Shown: positions 10,112 to 19,013 of the stretch, piece after piece
How positions within the stretch are numbered: the first letter of the stretch is position 1
How the letters are laid out: each line of letters opens with the position of its first letter
Assembly: GCA_963170185.1 (NCBI GenBank)
Contig: CAUJGS010000059.1
Coordinates: 1-50,309, forward strand
Source of the DNA: Bdellovibrionota bacterium
GTDB taxonomy: Bacteria > Bdellovibrionota > Bdellovibrionia > Bdellovibrionales > JAMPXM01
DNA: 50,309 nucleotides
Reading direction: 5' to 3'
The notes under the pieces: model-generated
Databases searched by the model: none
What the model saw: only the letters and a program-made list of their open reading frames with translations
Told to the model about the DNA's origin: nothing
Program-made: the position numbers and the translations under genes

Positions 10112-10548
10112 AGCTTGGTCAAATGGCTGTAGCGGGACTTCGCTTTCATCATATCGGCACCGTCACTGCGAATCTCGAATCCGAAATCGAACAGTTTAAG
10201 AAACTGGGGTTTCAAGTCGAATCGGAGTTTCAGGATTCTAACCCTGCAATAAACGCACGCGGGGCCTTTCTCACGCAAGGCGCATTTCGGATTGAAATTC
10301 TCGAACCTTTGGACGAATCCAGTCCCGCCGCCTCGTGGCTCAAGCGTGGTATTCAAATGTATCACCAAGCGTTTGCCACAGAGGCCTTCGACGAGAAAAT
10401 GAAAGACCTTGAGCAAGATGGCGCCATACTTGTCGTACCGCCGACAAAGAGTCTTGCTCTCGGCGGAGCGAGAATCGCATTTTTTATGTTGCGGAATGGG
10501 ATGCTAATTGAAATCCTCGATTTAGATGGAGCCCGACAAACCAGCTAA
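10108..10548 (+). CDS. Methylmalonyl-CoA epimerase-like VOC protein
   Basis: This 146-residue vicinal-oxygen-chelate protein starts at TTG inside the mutase stop (4-base overlap). An ATG at 10123 is an alternative. Likely metal ligands are His in FHHIGT, His in QMYHQAF and Glu in LIEILD. The stretch [19 protein letters not shown] matches the pattern of methylmalonyl-CoA epimerases. It would link the (S)-product of the carboxylase to the (R)-substrate of the mutase. Its 3' end overlaps the ACP gene by 23 bases. VOC proteins also occur beside FkbH/ACP genes, so it could instead serve the downstream cluster. Confidence 0.72.
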   Translation: MKLGQMAVAGLRFHHIGTVTANLESEIEQFKKLGFQVESEFQDSNPAINARGAFLTQGAFRIEILEPLDESSPAASWLKRGIQMYHQAFATEAFDEKMKDLEQDGAILVVPPTKSLALGGARIAFFMLRNGMLIEILDLDGARQTS

Positions 10549-10819
10549 CATCGAAGAAATCGTCTTAGAGATCGTGCGAATCTGTGGTGCCAAGGCTAGG
10601 AACCCAAACAGCCCGCCGCTCGGCATCGATCTCGACACTGAACTCATTGAATCCGGAGTCCTGGATTCCATTGCGGTGGTGGAGATGATGATCGCGCTGA
10701 CCGATCGGTTTGGTCTCGCGGCGCGCCCTCTCAGAGATCGATTTCAGCAAAACAAATCGTCGCTCAGTACACCGAGACGAGTTGCCGAACTTATTCAGAA
10801 CCTCGAGGACGGCACGTGA
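10526..10819 (+). CDS. Acyl carrier protein (first of two)
   Basis: A 97-residue carrier protein with the phosphopantetheine motif ESGVLDSIAVVEMM, in which the Ser of DSI would be modified. It is longer than a housekeeping ACP and contains a basic Arg-rich stretch after helix 3. It overlaps the VOC gene by 23 bases upstream and the FkbH-like gene by 4 bases (GTGA) downstream. That tight coupling makes it the probable carrier for the glyceryl unit loaded by the FkbH-like enzyme. The second carrier protein is at 16302-16538. Confidence 0.85.
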   Translation: MEPDKPANIEEIVLEIVRICGAKARNPNSPPLGIDLDTELIESGVLDSIAVVEMMIALTDRFGLAARPLRDRFQQNKSSLSTPRRVAELIQNLEDGT

Positions 10820-12390
10820 ACTCGGCAAAAATTCTTGTACTAACCGACCTGAACCTTCAACTGTTCGAACGAGCGCTTGGATCGGACATAGCGGCCCTTG
10901 CAGTCGAATCGTTTGAAAACCTCGCCGAAATTCCAGCCTCCATCGAACTGCTCTGTGTTTGCGGCACAGATTCTCTTTTCGCCACGGATTCCGTCGTACA
11001 AAAGCTTGAGCGTCTTCTTGCAACTCGCCCTACACGCACACTCTTACTCACGCTACCGGCCGGCGTCGCGACACCTCATTCCGTACGATTTCAGTCCGCA
11101 CGAAATATCGACGCTCTAGCGGGTCGATATTCAGCCACGCTAGAGGCTCTGACGGCAGATGAATTCACCAGATATGTCGAACCGGTCGACTTCTTCGATC
11201 AAAGGTCACGCTATCTCGTGGCCTCTGAACACTCCTTCGACTTCTACGACAAGGTGGCCGCTTTTGTACGTAAGTATGGCTCCTACCTGCTTGGCACGGG
11301 CTATCGTGCCATCATCTGCGATCTCGACAACACTCTCTGGGACGGAGTTTTCGTCGAAGACTATCGAAACGGCGATGACTATCTTCCGCTCCCCGATACA
11401 CCGGAAGGACGGGCCTTTCTCGATTTGCAGAAAGAGCTAAAGCACGCGGCGAACAGCGGACTACTGCTCTGTATCGCCTCACGAAACGCCCACGAACAAG
11501 TCCGCGCCTTTTTCGCGAAAAACCCTTCTCTTTCTTTAAAGTTTGAAGACTTCGCCGTTTCGGCTATCGGCTTTGAGTCAAAAGACAAACTGGTTTCGTC
11601 GGTGCTCGCTGGCTTGGCGCTCTCCGAAAGACATGTCTTGTTCCTCGACGACAGCCCTCACGAGCGCAGTCTTGTTTCAGCCGCGTTTCCAGAGCTCCAT
11701 GTGTTTGATTTCCCATCCGACCCCCTTTTGCTCCCCGCAAGGCTTCGGCAGGAGGTCGGGTGCATCCCTAAGTTTCACACGCGAGAAGATTCTCTTCGCA
11801 AGATGTCGATCGACTCGAATGCTGAACGCGCTCGCATCCGAAACGAAAGCGCCTTCGGAATTGAGGACTGGCTCAGTGATCTACGATCGGAAGTTTACGT
11901 GCAGCCTCTTCATCAAGAAAACCTAGCTCGCGCTTCCCAGATCTTGAACCGCACCAACCAGTTTCATCTCTCAAAACGCCGACTGAGCCAGGCCGATCTC
12001 CTAAAAATCTCAAAAGATAAACAGATCGAGATTTGCCTTTATGGGTATCGCGATCGCATTGCCGACGAAGGTCTGGTCGGAATCACGATCTCTCGGCTCG
12101 GCACCAACCATCTCGAGGTGTCCGATTTCGCTATGAGTTGCCGGGTTCTGGGAAGACGCATCGAATATGCGCTTCTACAAAGTTTGGTGAATCGCGCTGG
12201 TGATAAGCCGGTGCTCATGCCGAACACTGATACCGACAAACTTTCGGCGGGCTCTCTCTTCATGAAAGAGATTACGGACAACGTCGATGACACAGTCTCT
12301 TCGCCTTCCAGTTTTGTCTTGGTTGATTCCCGTAAAGCGGTGCTGGCGGCAACCATCAAGCTGATATACCCTAAAAGGGATGATCGTTAG
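10816..12390 (+). CDS. FkbH-like HAD-IIIC enzyme (glyceryl-ACP synthase type)
   Basis: This 524-residue protein has the FkbH architecture. A variable N-terminal domain (to about 160) is followed by a HAD domain with CDLDNTLWDGV (Asp169 and Asp171 as nucleophile and acid/base). The C-terminal domain shows RASQILNRTNQFHLSKRR and SCRVLGRRIEYALLQ. Known FkbH-type enzymes take 1,3-bisphosphoglycerate, remove a phosphate and place the glyceryl group on a carrier protein. Such units feed tetronates, methoxymalonyl-ACP and some surface-glycan decorations. The GTG start overlaps the ACP stop. A KAS III gene follows with an 11-base overlap. Confidence 0.88.
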   Translation: MNSAKILVLTDLNLQLFERALGSDIAALAVESFENLAEIPASIELLCVCGTDSLFATDSVVQKLERLLATRPTRTLLLTLPAGVATPHSVRFQSARNIDALAGRYSATLEALTADEFTRYVEPVDFFDQRSRYLVASEHSFDFYDKVAAFVRKYGSYLLGTGYRAIICDLDNTLWDGVFVEDYRNGDDYLPLPDTPEGRAFLDLQKELKHAANSGLLLCIASRNAHEQVRAFFAKNPSLSLKFEDFAVSAIGFESKDKLVSSVLAGLALSERHVLFLDDSPHERSLVSAAFPELHVFDFPSDPLLLPARLRQEVGCIPKFHTREDSLRKMSIDSNAERARIRNESAFGIEDWLSDLRSEVYVQPLHQENLARASQILNRTNQFHLSKRRLSQADLLKISKDKQIEICLYGYRDRIADEGLVGITISRLGTNHLEVSDFAMSCRVLGRRIEYALLQSLVNRAGDKPVLMPNTDTDKLSAGSLFMKEITDNVDDTVSSPSSFVLVDSRKAVLAATIKLIYPKRDDR

Positions 12391-13381
12391 AATTCCGGGT
12401 GTTGAAATTGAATGCCTCGCGACGGCGGTGCCGCGGACAGTTTGTGATTTCCGATCCGACACCAGTCGTTTCGGTTTGGACGAAACCGAGAGAATCATTC
12501 GCAGCACAGGAATCTCACGGGTTCGGAAGACCACAGACAGCGAAACTGCGGCCGACCTTTGCGTCTCCGCCGCCGAAAATCTCTTTCAGCAGAACCCGAG
12601 CCTGAGATCAGAAGTCGATGCTTTGGTTTATGTGACCATCACACCTGACTACATATGCCCGCAAACCAGTCCGGCCCTGCATCAGCGCCTAGGCTTAAGA
12701 AAAGACGCACCTTGCGTCGATCTCAGTTACGGTTGCAGCGGGTACATCTACGGCCTGTGGCAAGCCGGCATGATGATCTCCAGTCTAGGAATTAACCGTG
12801 TGCTCGTGCTAGCCGGAGAAACAATGTCAAAAGCCGTCGACCCCAATGACCGGGCCACGGCACTGATCTTCGGCGACGGCGGCTCTGCGACTCTTGTTAC
12901 AAAGTCGAAAGACAAGGATATCTGCCTGGCGCTTGGCAGCGATGGACGCGGAAACCACAGCGTCCGGATTCCATCTAGCGGATTTAAAAAGTCCAACGAG
13001 CCCCGGCGTGTTTTTATGGATGGAACAGAGATCGTGAACTTTGTGATCCGCGAGATTCCCGACCATATTTCGCAGCTATTCAAATTCGCCGAGGTCTCGG
13101 CGGACGACATCGAACTCGCCGTGTTTCACCAAGCAAGTGATATGATTCTAAAATATCTCGAACGCAGCCTTAAACTGTCGGGTCGATGTCCAACTTCCGG
13201 CCTTCAGCAGTTTGGTAACACCGGTTCCGCATCGATCCCACTCACGCTTTCAACTGCTTCTCCTGGACCTTCTCGCTTGGCGAAAAACACTTTGCTTTGC
13301 GGATTCGGCGTAGGGCTTTCTTGGGGCTCTGCCCTAGTCGACCTTAGCCATACACTCATTTTACCACCGTTGGATGTCTAG
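12380..13381 (+). CDS. 3-oxoacyl-ACP synthase III-like condensing enzyme
   Basis: The protein is 333 residues with a complete KAS III triad: Cys119 in DLSYGCSGY, His250 in VFHQAS and Asn280 in QFGNTGSASIP. It is therefore likely to be an active condensing or acyl-transferring enzyme. The gene is embedded between an FkbH-like enzyme and a membrane phosphoesterase, far from any fatty-acid (fab) genes. This suggests a specialised role, such as joining an acyl or malonyl unit to a glyceryl-ACP. The ATG at 12380 overlaps the previous gene by 11 bases. The exact start is uncertain because the ribosome site sits too close. Confidence 0.85.
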   Translation: MIVRIPGVEIECLATAVPRTVCDFRSDTSRFGLDETERIIRSTGISRVRKTTDSETAADLCVSAAENLFQQNPSLRSEVDALVYVTITPDYICPQTSPALHQRLGLRKDAPCVDLSYGCSGYIYGLWQAGMMISSLGINRVLVLAGETMSKAVDPNDRATALIFGDGGSATLVTKSKDKDICLALGSDGRGNHSVRIPSSGFKKSNEPRRVFMDGTEIVNFVIREIPDHISQLFKFAEVSADDIELAVFHQASDMILKYLERSLKLSGRCPTSGLQQFGNTGSASIPLTLSTASPGPSRLAKNTLLCGFGVGLSWGSALVDLSHTLILPPLDV

Positions 13382-16294
13382 ATGCTCGAGAGGCGGTATT
13401 GGAAATTTGCTCTACTGATCAGTCTCTGCCTGCTGATTTTCAATCTGATCCAACTGGCAGGATCCGCCTTCTGGCTACAAATGGTAACCAAGCTTTCTTT
13501 CCAGCAGCTTTTAACCGTTGTTCCGCCGACGCTGATTTTGCGGGTCGCCTTGGCGCTGTTTATCATCACCGTCACGAACGCTCTGATCGCGACTTGTTTT
13601 CGCACGACAAGTCGGCTGTATGCGATCTCGTTTGTTTTCTATATCTTCTCATTCATTCTCACGTTTCATCCCGCGCTTCTTCAATCACAGCATCATCTCT
13701 CAAAACTGTTTACCAGCCTTACTCCCTTCGGCGGCCCGGTTTTATTCGTTTGTTCCGCTACGCTGTTGTTCTTGCATCCACTGTATCGCTTCATAAAGAA
13801 CTGTCGGCGGGCGGAGAAAAAGCATCGCCTCGCCCTTCAAGGGCTAACCCTGGCCGCTATGGGCTGGTTTCTTTTCGTGTTCAACAACCCGCTTTTGCCC
13901 TATCAACCATCTGATCGATCTCCCACAAATCAAGCGAGACCCTGGTCAAAACACGATATTATTTTGCTGGGTATCGACGGACTGCGTCCGGATGTTTTTC
14001 AAGAACTGATCGCGCAAGGTCGATTCCCTTCGATTTCAAAATTCCTGGCGCAATCACATCAGTTTTCAAAAGCCGTAAGCCCGATCGCGAGAACTCATCC
14101 CGCCTTTCACTCCATCTTTCACGGCAAGCCACCTTCTCGGCTGTCCATTCGTACAAACAATTCGTTTCATTCGCTAGATTCCGATGCGTCTTTAAAGGGT
14201 TCGTATCTAGAAAAACTGAAAACCGACGGCTACTTCGTCGAAATCGGACTCACGGATACAAGCCACTCCTCGTACCGAAAAGGCCTGCTCATCGATTCCG
14301 TGCTAACCCCGCCGGCCGGCGCCTATAACATCGCGCTACCGCACTTCTTTAAGGATCTTTCGATCTGGGCGCTATTCAACAATCCACTTGGTTCAAAGGT
14401 CATCCCTGAGCTCGTCGGAAACTCGGCATTTTCGGATACCTATCGACACGAACATTTTTTACGAACCGTCATAGACGCCGTGGATAAAATCGAAGCTCGA
14501 ACGAATCCGAGTCTGTCGATCTATCACAACGTCGCCCTTCACTGGCCCGGTTCGACCCACTACCCGGATTTTTCATGTCATGACTCTATCCGGGACAACT
14601 CGAACGTGTGTTTGCGCTACGGCACACACCGAGAACTCGGATCCGCATCGGCGTTTTCTCTTGAAACCACGCGCCGACATAATATCGAAATCTATCGCAA
14701 AAATCTAAACCACTTGCTTGAGAGCTACCTTGAGCCACTTTTTAGGAATCTCGATCAACGTGGGATTCTTGCTCATGACAGCCAGGCCGTTGTGATTCTG
14801 ATGTCCGACCATGGAGAAACCTTTTACTCGGATAAATTCCTTCCGATGGGAAAGGTTCCCAACCATGGAGCTCTCGCGTCTCTTGATGACGACTCTCACA
14901 ATTCGGTTCTCGCGATTCGTCTACCTTCTTCCGCACGGACGATTTCAAAAAACATCACGGAACAGCCCTTCCCTCTTTATGACATTTTCCCGCTGATCGA
15001 TTGGGCTTTAGAAAAACGCGATGGCAAGGACCTTGCGAAGTTTCAGCCCCGCCACCCCTTGCTTGAATCCGACCGATGGCTAACGCCGCTGTTCCCTTAC
15101 CAAGGGCTCCAACTACCTTTCGGCAACGGGTTTTCCGCTTACGACTTCGACGTCCATGGCGATGTGGTGCTTCGTGAAGATCTCGAAGACCTTGTGAACT
15201 TCAGTAAGAATATCGGCTATGTCGACATCGACGGAACACATGTATCGGTTCTTGCCGAATATGGCTTTTTCGGTGACGACTTAAAATCATCGCATCAGAT
15301 ATTTGAAAAGGATCACCTCTACGAACTACGACGGCGTTCTCAATCACTTTCCCACGCCGCTATCGTAAAGCTCCTAGAAGAAGACGCCACAAAGAACTCT
15401 GATCTCGCCTATGTGCACGCTCTCGAACTGCTTTACCGATATATCCAGCCGGGCAAGGCATTCTTCGTATTGAAAAACATTTTCGAATCACCAAGAACTC
15501 CTCAACCTCTCGTCGAGATGGCGCTCATCCATATCGCTCGCCTGTGCACCCTGTCGTCGGGGTCCGTCGGAAAGTCCGCTCTGCAATACATGCAAGCCAC
15601 CGATCTGATCAATACGAAGAAGGATTTCACTTTTCATTACGAAGCAATCCGCAGCCAGTTTCTCTGTTTCATGGCTCATGGACAGTTCGACGATGCACAC
15701 GGCGCCATGCATGTCATAGTGAGAAACTACTTCGATGACCTATTACGCCGCCCCATAAGTCGATACTTCTGGAGATTCGCCGGTTCGCGCAACAGAGCAA
15801 TTCGGAACCTCAACGAGGAAGTCGCGGAGTTAACTGGCGATCTACACGAACTAAGCAAAAAGAGTCGGCACCTAACGACGGCCGAATTCGACCAGCTGGT
15901 GAAAGCCCTCCGACTTATACGCGATCCCGAATCCTCCGAACTCGAGATCGCCGACGAGACGAAGCGGGTTTTAGGTTTTATCCGGAGCCCACCTTACAAT
16001 CAGATGTACGGCGCGCTCGACCCCTGGTTTTTTGCCGCATTCGACACCCAGACCGAGAGCCCAAAGAAACTGCGGATTTTATTGGTGGAGACCCTCAAGG
16101 GTTATCCAACGATCTCCATGCACCTCATGGCAGTTATCGGGAATCTCGCCTCGTACTGGAAATTGGTCAAACCCGAAACCGTCGCCGACTTTTGGCAACG
16201 CCGGGAGACCGAAACAGGAGATCGGATTGCCAACGCCCGAGAGGACTTTGCTAAAGTTCTCTTACGAGAATTAGAAGCTAACCAGCGGAAATGA
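13382..16294 (+). CDS. Membrane-anchored alkaline phosphatase-superfamily protein (phosphodiesterase or sulfatase fold)
   Basis: The 970-residue protein starts one base after the KAS III stop. Four to five transmembrane helices occupy residues 8-170. A periplasmic catalytic domain follows, with metal-site Asp199 in LLGIDGLRPD, a probable Thr238 nucleophile in ARTHPAFHS, and SDHGE (Asp476, His477). These are alkaline phosphatase-superfamily hallmarks, as in type I phosphodiesterases, LtaS and EptA. The last 350 residues look helical and repeat-like, perhaps a protein-interaction domain. The substrate is unknown. Co-transcription with FkbH, KAS III and two ACPs suggests a surface glycan or lipid. 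Confidence 0.75.
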   Translation: MLERRYWKFALLISLCLLIFNLIQLAGSAFWLQMVTKLSFQQLLTVVPPTLILRVALALFIITVTNALIATCFRTTSRLYAISFVFYIFSFILTFHPALLQSQHHLSKLFTSLTPFGGPVLFVCSATLLFLHPLYRFIKNCRRAEKKHRLALQGLTLAAMGWFLFVFNNPLLPYQPSDRSPTNQARPWSKHDIILLGIDGLRPDVFQELIAQGRFPSISKFLAQSHQFSKAVSPIARTHPAFHSIFHGKPPSRLSIRTNNSFHSLDSDASLKGSYLEKLKTDGYFVEIGLTDTSHSSYRKGLLIDSVLTPPAGAYNIALPHFFKDLSIWALFNNPLGSKVIPELVGNSAFSDTYRHEHFLRTVIDAVDKIEARTNPSLSIYHNVALHWPGSTHYPDFSCHDSIRDNSNVCLRYGTHRELGSASAFSLETTRRHNIEIYRKNLNHLLESYLEPLFRNLDQRGILAHDSQAVVILMSDHGETFYSDKFLPMGKVPNHGALASLDDDSHNSVLAIRLPSSARTISKNITEQPFPLYDIFPLIDWALEKRDGKDLAKFQPRHPLLESDRWLTPLFPYQGLQLPFGNGFSAYDFDVHGDVVLREDLEDLVNFSKNIGYVDIDGTHVSVLAEYGFFGDDLKSSHQIFEKDHLYELRRRSQSLSHAAIVKLLEEDATKNSDLAYVHALELLYRYIQPGKAFFVLKNIFESPRTPQPLVEMALIHIARLCTLSSGSVGKSALQYMQATDLINTKKDFTFHYEAIRSQFLCFMAHGQFDDAHGAMHVIVRNYFDDLLRRPISRYFWRFAGSRNRAIRNLNEEVAELTGDLHELSKKSRHLTTAEFDQLVKALRLIRDPESSELEIADETKRVLGFIRSPPYNQMYGALDPWFFAAFDTQTESPKKLRILLVETLKGYPTISMHLMAVIGNLASYWKLVKPETVADFWQRRETETGDRIANAREDFAKVLLRELEANQRK

Positions 16295-16301
16295 AATTTC
16301 T

Positions 16302-16538
16302 ATGAATGAGAGTCATACTACATTTATTCGTCATTTTCTTGAAGCCGCCAGTCTCAAGCTGGAGGCCGACGCGATCCAACTCGAGACAGAGTTTGCGAAA
16401 CTGCCAGGATGGGACTCGCTTGCTCTCGTCAGTCTCATGATCATGGCCGATTTAGAGTACGGAAAGAAAATCACTGTCGGCCAAGTTAGCTCCTGCAAAA
16501 CCATTGCGGAGCTCTACGAGCTGTGCGCGGGGCAATAG
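16302..16538 (+). CDS. Acyl carrier protein (second)
   Basis: A 78-residue carrier protein with the phosphopantetheine motif LPGWDSLALVSL, with Ser as attachment site, and helices of the expected size. The LPGWDS form resembles carrier proteins found in polysaccharide and DltC-like systems more than the housekeeping AcpP (which has DSLD). It is the last gene of the run and starts 7 bases after the phosphoesterase. Its TAG stop lies inside the 16534-16555 hairpin. With an MBOAT-like protein on the facing strand, a DltC/DltB-like partnership is conceivable. Confidence 0.85.
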   Translation: MNESHTTFIRHFLEAASLKLEADAIQLETEFAKLPGWDSLALVSLMIMADLEYGKKITVGQVSSCKTIAELYELCAGQ

Positions 16539-16555
16539 AGCCCACGGGCTCTATT
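16534..16555. terminator. Perfect hairpin carrying both stop codons of a convergent gene pair
   Basis: AATAGAGCC at 16534-16542 pairs perfectly with GGCTCTATT at 16547-16555 around a 4-base loop. The plus-strand ACP stop (TAG, 16536-16538) and the minus-strand rhodanese stop (TAG, 16553-16551) are mirror images within the stem. A bidirectional terminator is likely. The U-tract is weak on both sides, so it may act mainly as a 3'-end RNA-stabilising structure. Confidence 0.55.
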
Positions 16556-17606
16556 CATTCGCTTTCGCGTTCAAAGACTTCACTCCGTCACGATACCAAA
16601 CGACGTTGGTGATACCAAACTGACCAAGTTCTTTCATGGCCCAAATCGGGCGGCCATCCAAACTATCTGAGCCAACGACCACGAGATGCAGTTTCGCGCC
16701 GGGTCCTCTGGCAAAACTGACCAACGACACGAAATCCGGAGTCGCGTTGAAACGGTCAGATTCAATCTGTCCAACGGTCCTCTCCCATGAGAAACTCGCG
16801 GCTCCGCTGAGTTTATATGGAACCCGTTTTATCGCGGCCGGCAGCTTAATCGTCTCCGCCGCCATTTCAGATTCCGAGCGAACATCGATGAGAATCGTCT
16901 CTTTCCCTCGCTGTTTAAACCACGCTCGCAATCCTTCTGATCCAACGACAGCGTACTTCGGCGGCGAACCCGGTGGCTTGGCACCCGATCGATCACTCGG
17001 TTTCGATATGTTGACCAGCACCACTCTGTTCGACTTGCTAAACACTGGCGCATTTGTCACCAGTGATCGATTTTCATTTGAAACACCTATCGACTGAGCC
17101 AATGCTTCGTTGAATTCAGCAAAAGGAATTTCGAAAATTTCAACGACCCGTGAGGTACCCAGGTCTTTGAAGTACGGCTCCTCCGACTTAACCCCAACCT
17201 TGTACACAACCCACTGCGCATTTTTTGTCAGACAGCCCGTACCACCTTCTAAGAGTAATGAGTTCGCTTTTCCACTCACATGCGCAGCGACTTCAGCCGA
17301 GTAGATTGGGTAGGCTTCGATCGGAGCAAACAGCGTTTCCTGACAAGCCGAAGTCTTCTCGACTCGGTATTTCTCTAAAGACGGGCTTGTTTTCATACTG
17401 AGCGTGAGAGCTTGGACAGATCCATGTTTGCGACCCGGAATATCTCCGATCGTATCCTGAAGATTGTTTGTTCCCGGGACAACCACTAAAGGCTTCGGGC
17501 TATTTGCGGGAACGAATGTCGTCTTTTGTCCGCCCAAGAAACGGTACCCAATGAAGGCCGCCGCCAAGACAATCACCGCTACCAAGATCTTATCTATCAA
17601 CTTCAT
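16551..17606 (-). CDS. Membrane-anchored rhodanese-like protein lacking the catalytic cysteine
   Basis: The protein has 351 residues. Residues 5-24 form a signal anchor, placing the rest in the periplasm. The middle section (SVQALTLSMKTSPS to about 210) is not recognised. The C-terminal 130 residues resemble a rhodanese domain: a TILIDVRSESE motif, a PYKLSG turn, and then LHLVVVGSDSLDGRP where active rhodaneses have a Cys-containing loop. With Cys replaced, sulfurtransfer is unlikely and a binding role is more probable. It starts 9 bases after the MBOAT-like gene and is surely co-transcribed with it. Confidence 0.65.
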   Translation of the reverse strand: MKLIDKILVAVIVLAAAFIGYRFLGGQKTTFVPANSPKPLVVVPGTNNLQDTIGDIPGRKHGSVQALTLSMKTSPSLEKYRVEKTSACQETLFAPIEAYPIYSAEVAAHVSGKANSLLLEGGTGCLTKNAQWVVYKVGVKSEEPYFKDLGTSRVVEIFEIPFAEFNEALAQSIGVSNENRSLVTNAPVFSKSNRVVLVNISKPSDRSGAKPPGSPPKYAVVGSEGLRAWFKQRGKETILIDVRSESEMAAETIKLPAAIKRVPYKLSGAASFSWERTVGQIESDRFNATPDFVSLVSFARGPGAKLHLVVVGSDSLDGRPIWAMKELGQFGITNVVWYRDGVKSLNAKANE

Positions 17607-17615
17607 TTCTCACCC

Positions 17616-18962
17616 CTACTCCAGAAGGAACAAGCGTCGCAGCATAAGATACGCTTGTTCCCGATCCGAGACGGTGTAATTGCGATAAGCCAGCGCCAGT
17701 GCAGAGAAGAGACAGAAAAACACTATCAATTCGATCCTCTTCCAGGCTGGCGTCTTAAGTTTAACACCAATCCAAATCGAAAGACCAACTAATGTTCCTA
17801 TGGCAACGTAGTAAAACCCTATCTGAGTTTCGCGACTGATAAAATCCAGAGGTACTTCAGATAGCAGGTGCGGCCAACGGAATATATGGAACAAGGTCGT
17901 GGCCAACATGACGCCAAGAGCAAATCCAATCGGCTGCACATAGGTAGGTGGCACCTTCCAGCGCTTGAGACGTTTCATCAGGGGCACGATGAAGATATCC
18001 AAAGCGAACTGTGCGTAATAGTAGTTGAACCTATAAAAGAACTCGTGGAACGACTTCGATTGATGGACCTTGTAAACTCCTCGCAAAAGCGGCAAACCGC
18101 ACATCCTCGCGATCGTTACACCGATTCCAAATTGGAGGGCGAAGTTCGCTGTGACGTAGACGACTCCGAAAATCGCCGAGGTCCATAGCTCAACCCACGT
18201 CAAATGCCCTTCGACGATGCCAAGAGGGATTGGTTGAAACTGAATATACGATCGACTTATCGAGTAGAGCAGCGGATGAATGGGCGCGATCGATTTAAAG
18301 GTCTCGATGAAAATGTAGGTCGGGATCACGGTTAAAATCAAAAGCCGAAGTCCTGATTTTTGTGTCTCGTCGAACTCTAGGCTTTTCGCTTTTTCTAGCC
18401 AGTTAGGAAGCATACCCGGAACAGGCGTCGATATCGGCAACCAAAAACCGGGCGCACACAAGGCCGCCATTTCAAACGATCCTATTTTCTGATCGCCTTT
18501 GGGCCGCGCGAACATCGCGACATAAATGAAATACCAAATCGCGACCGCAAGAAACATGATCGCGCCTTGGCCAATATCGGAGTCCCGCACCTCACTCGAC
18601 ACCGTGAAGGCGAAAAAGATCGACACATAGGCAAGAACAGCTTTTCCCGGCCTCACTCGATTAGCAAAAATGCCCGATGCCAGCAGAAGAAATAAAAGCA
18701 TCGCCAGATAAGAGCCCGCCATCGGCACATAAATCGATGGCCAATCGTAGTTCGAATCTCGCATCAGCAGAATATGAAGAGGCGCCAATACGATATTAAA
18801 GATCACCAACAATCTCTCGTAGTATGGCGATCTATGCGCTCGAGGCCAGAGCGAGATCAATAGGACAGGAAGGATCACGAGTGCCACGCGCCCCAATGGC
18901 AGCACCAGCGCCATCCCCACCGCATATATCAGAAGCCGAAAGGCTCGATCTCGAAAGCTCAT
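17616..18962 (-). CDS. Polytopic membrane protein, divergent MBOAT O-acyltransferase-like
   Basis: About 448 residues with ten or more predicted membrane helices. The region FHEFFYRFNYYYAQFALDIF, followed by IVPLMKRLKRW, resembles the MBOAT motif (Arg-Trp-His-rich helix followed by a basic loop). LATTLFHIFRWPHLL could supply the membrane-embedded catalytic His. MBOAT enzymes such as DltB move acyl groups from carriers to extracytoplasmic acceptors. The match is by motif shape only, so other polytopic families remain possible. The ATG at 18962 is chosen. A GTG at 18971 lies in frame. It is expressed with the rhodanese-like gene and faces the ACP run. Confidence 0.5.
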   Translation of the reverse strand: MSFRDRAFRLLIYAVGMALVLPLGRVALVILPVLLISLWPRAHRSPYYERLLVIFNIVLAPLHILLMRDSNYDWPSIYVPMAGSYLAMLLFLLLASGIFANRVRPGKAVLAYVSIFFAFTVSSEVRDSDIGQGAIMFLAVAIWYFIYVAMFARPKGDQKIGSFEMAALCAPGFWLPISTPVPGMLPNWLEKAKSLEFDETQKSGLRLLILTVIPTYIFIETFKSIAPIHPLLYSISRSYIQFQPIPLGIVEGHLTWVELWTSAIFGVVYVTANFALQFGIGVTIARMCGLPLLRGVYKVHQSKSFHEFFYRFNYYYAQFALDIFIVPLMKRLKRWKVPPTYVQPIGFALGVMLATTLFHIFRWPHLLSEVPLDFISRETQIGFYYVAIGTLVGLSIWIGVKLKTPAWKRIELIVFFCLFSALALAYRNYTVSDREQAYLMLRRLFLLE

Positions 18963-18977
18963 CTCATACACAGCGAA

Positions 18978-19006
18978 ACTCTATCGAAAGCCCTTATCAA
19001 TCTCAA
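18978..19006 (-). promoter_or_regulatory. Possible sigma70-type promoter of the MBOAT-like gene
   Basis: On the minus strand TTGAGA (19006-19001) is followed after 17 bases by TAGAGT (18983-18978). These match the -35 in 5 of 6 and the -10 in 4 of 6 positions. The predicted start would leave a very short leader before the ATG at 18962. The 19-nt palindrome at 19014-19032 lies just upstream of the -35, where an activator or repressor could act. Confidence 0.3.
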
Positions 19007-19013
19007 CAAACAG

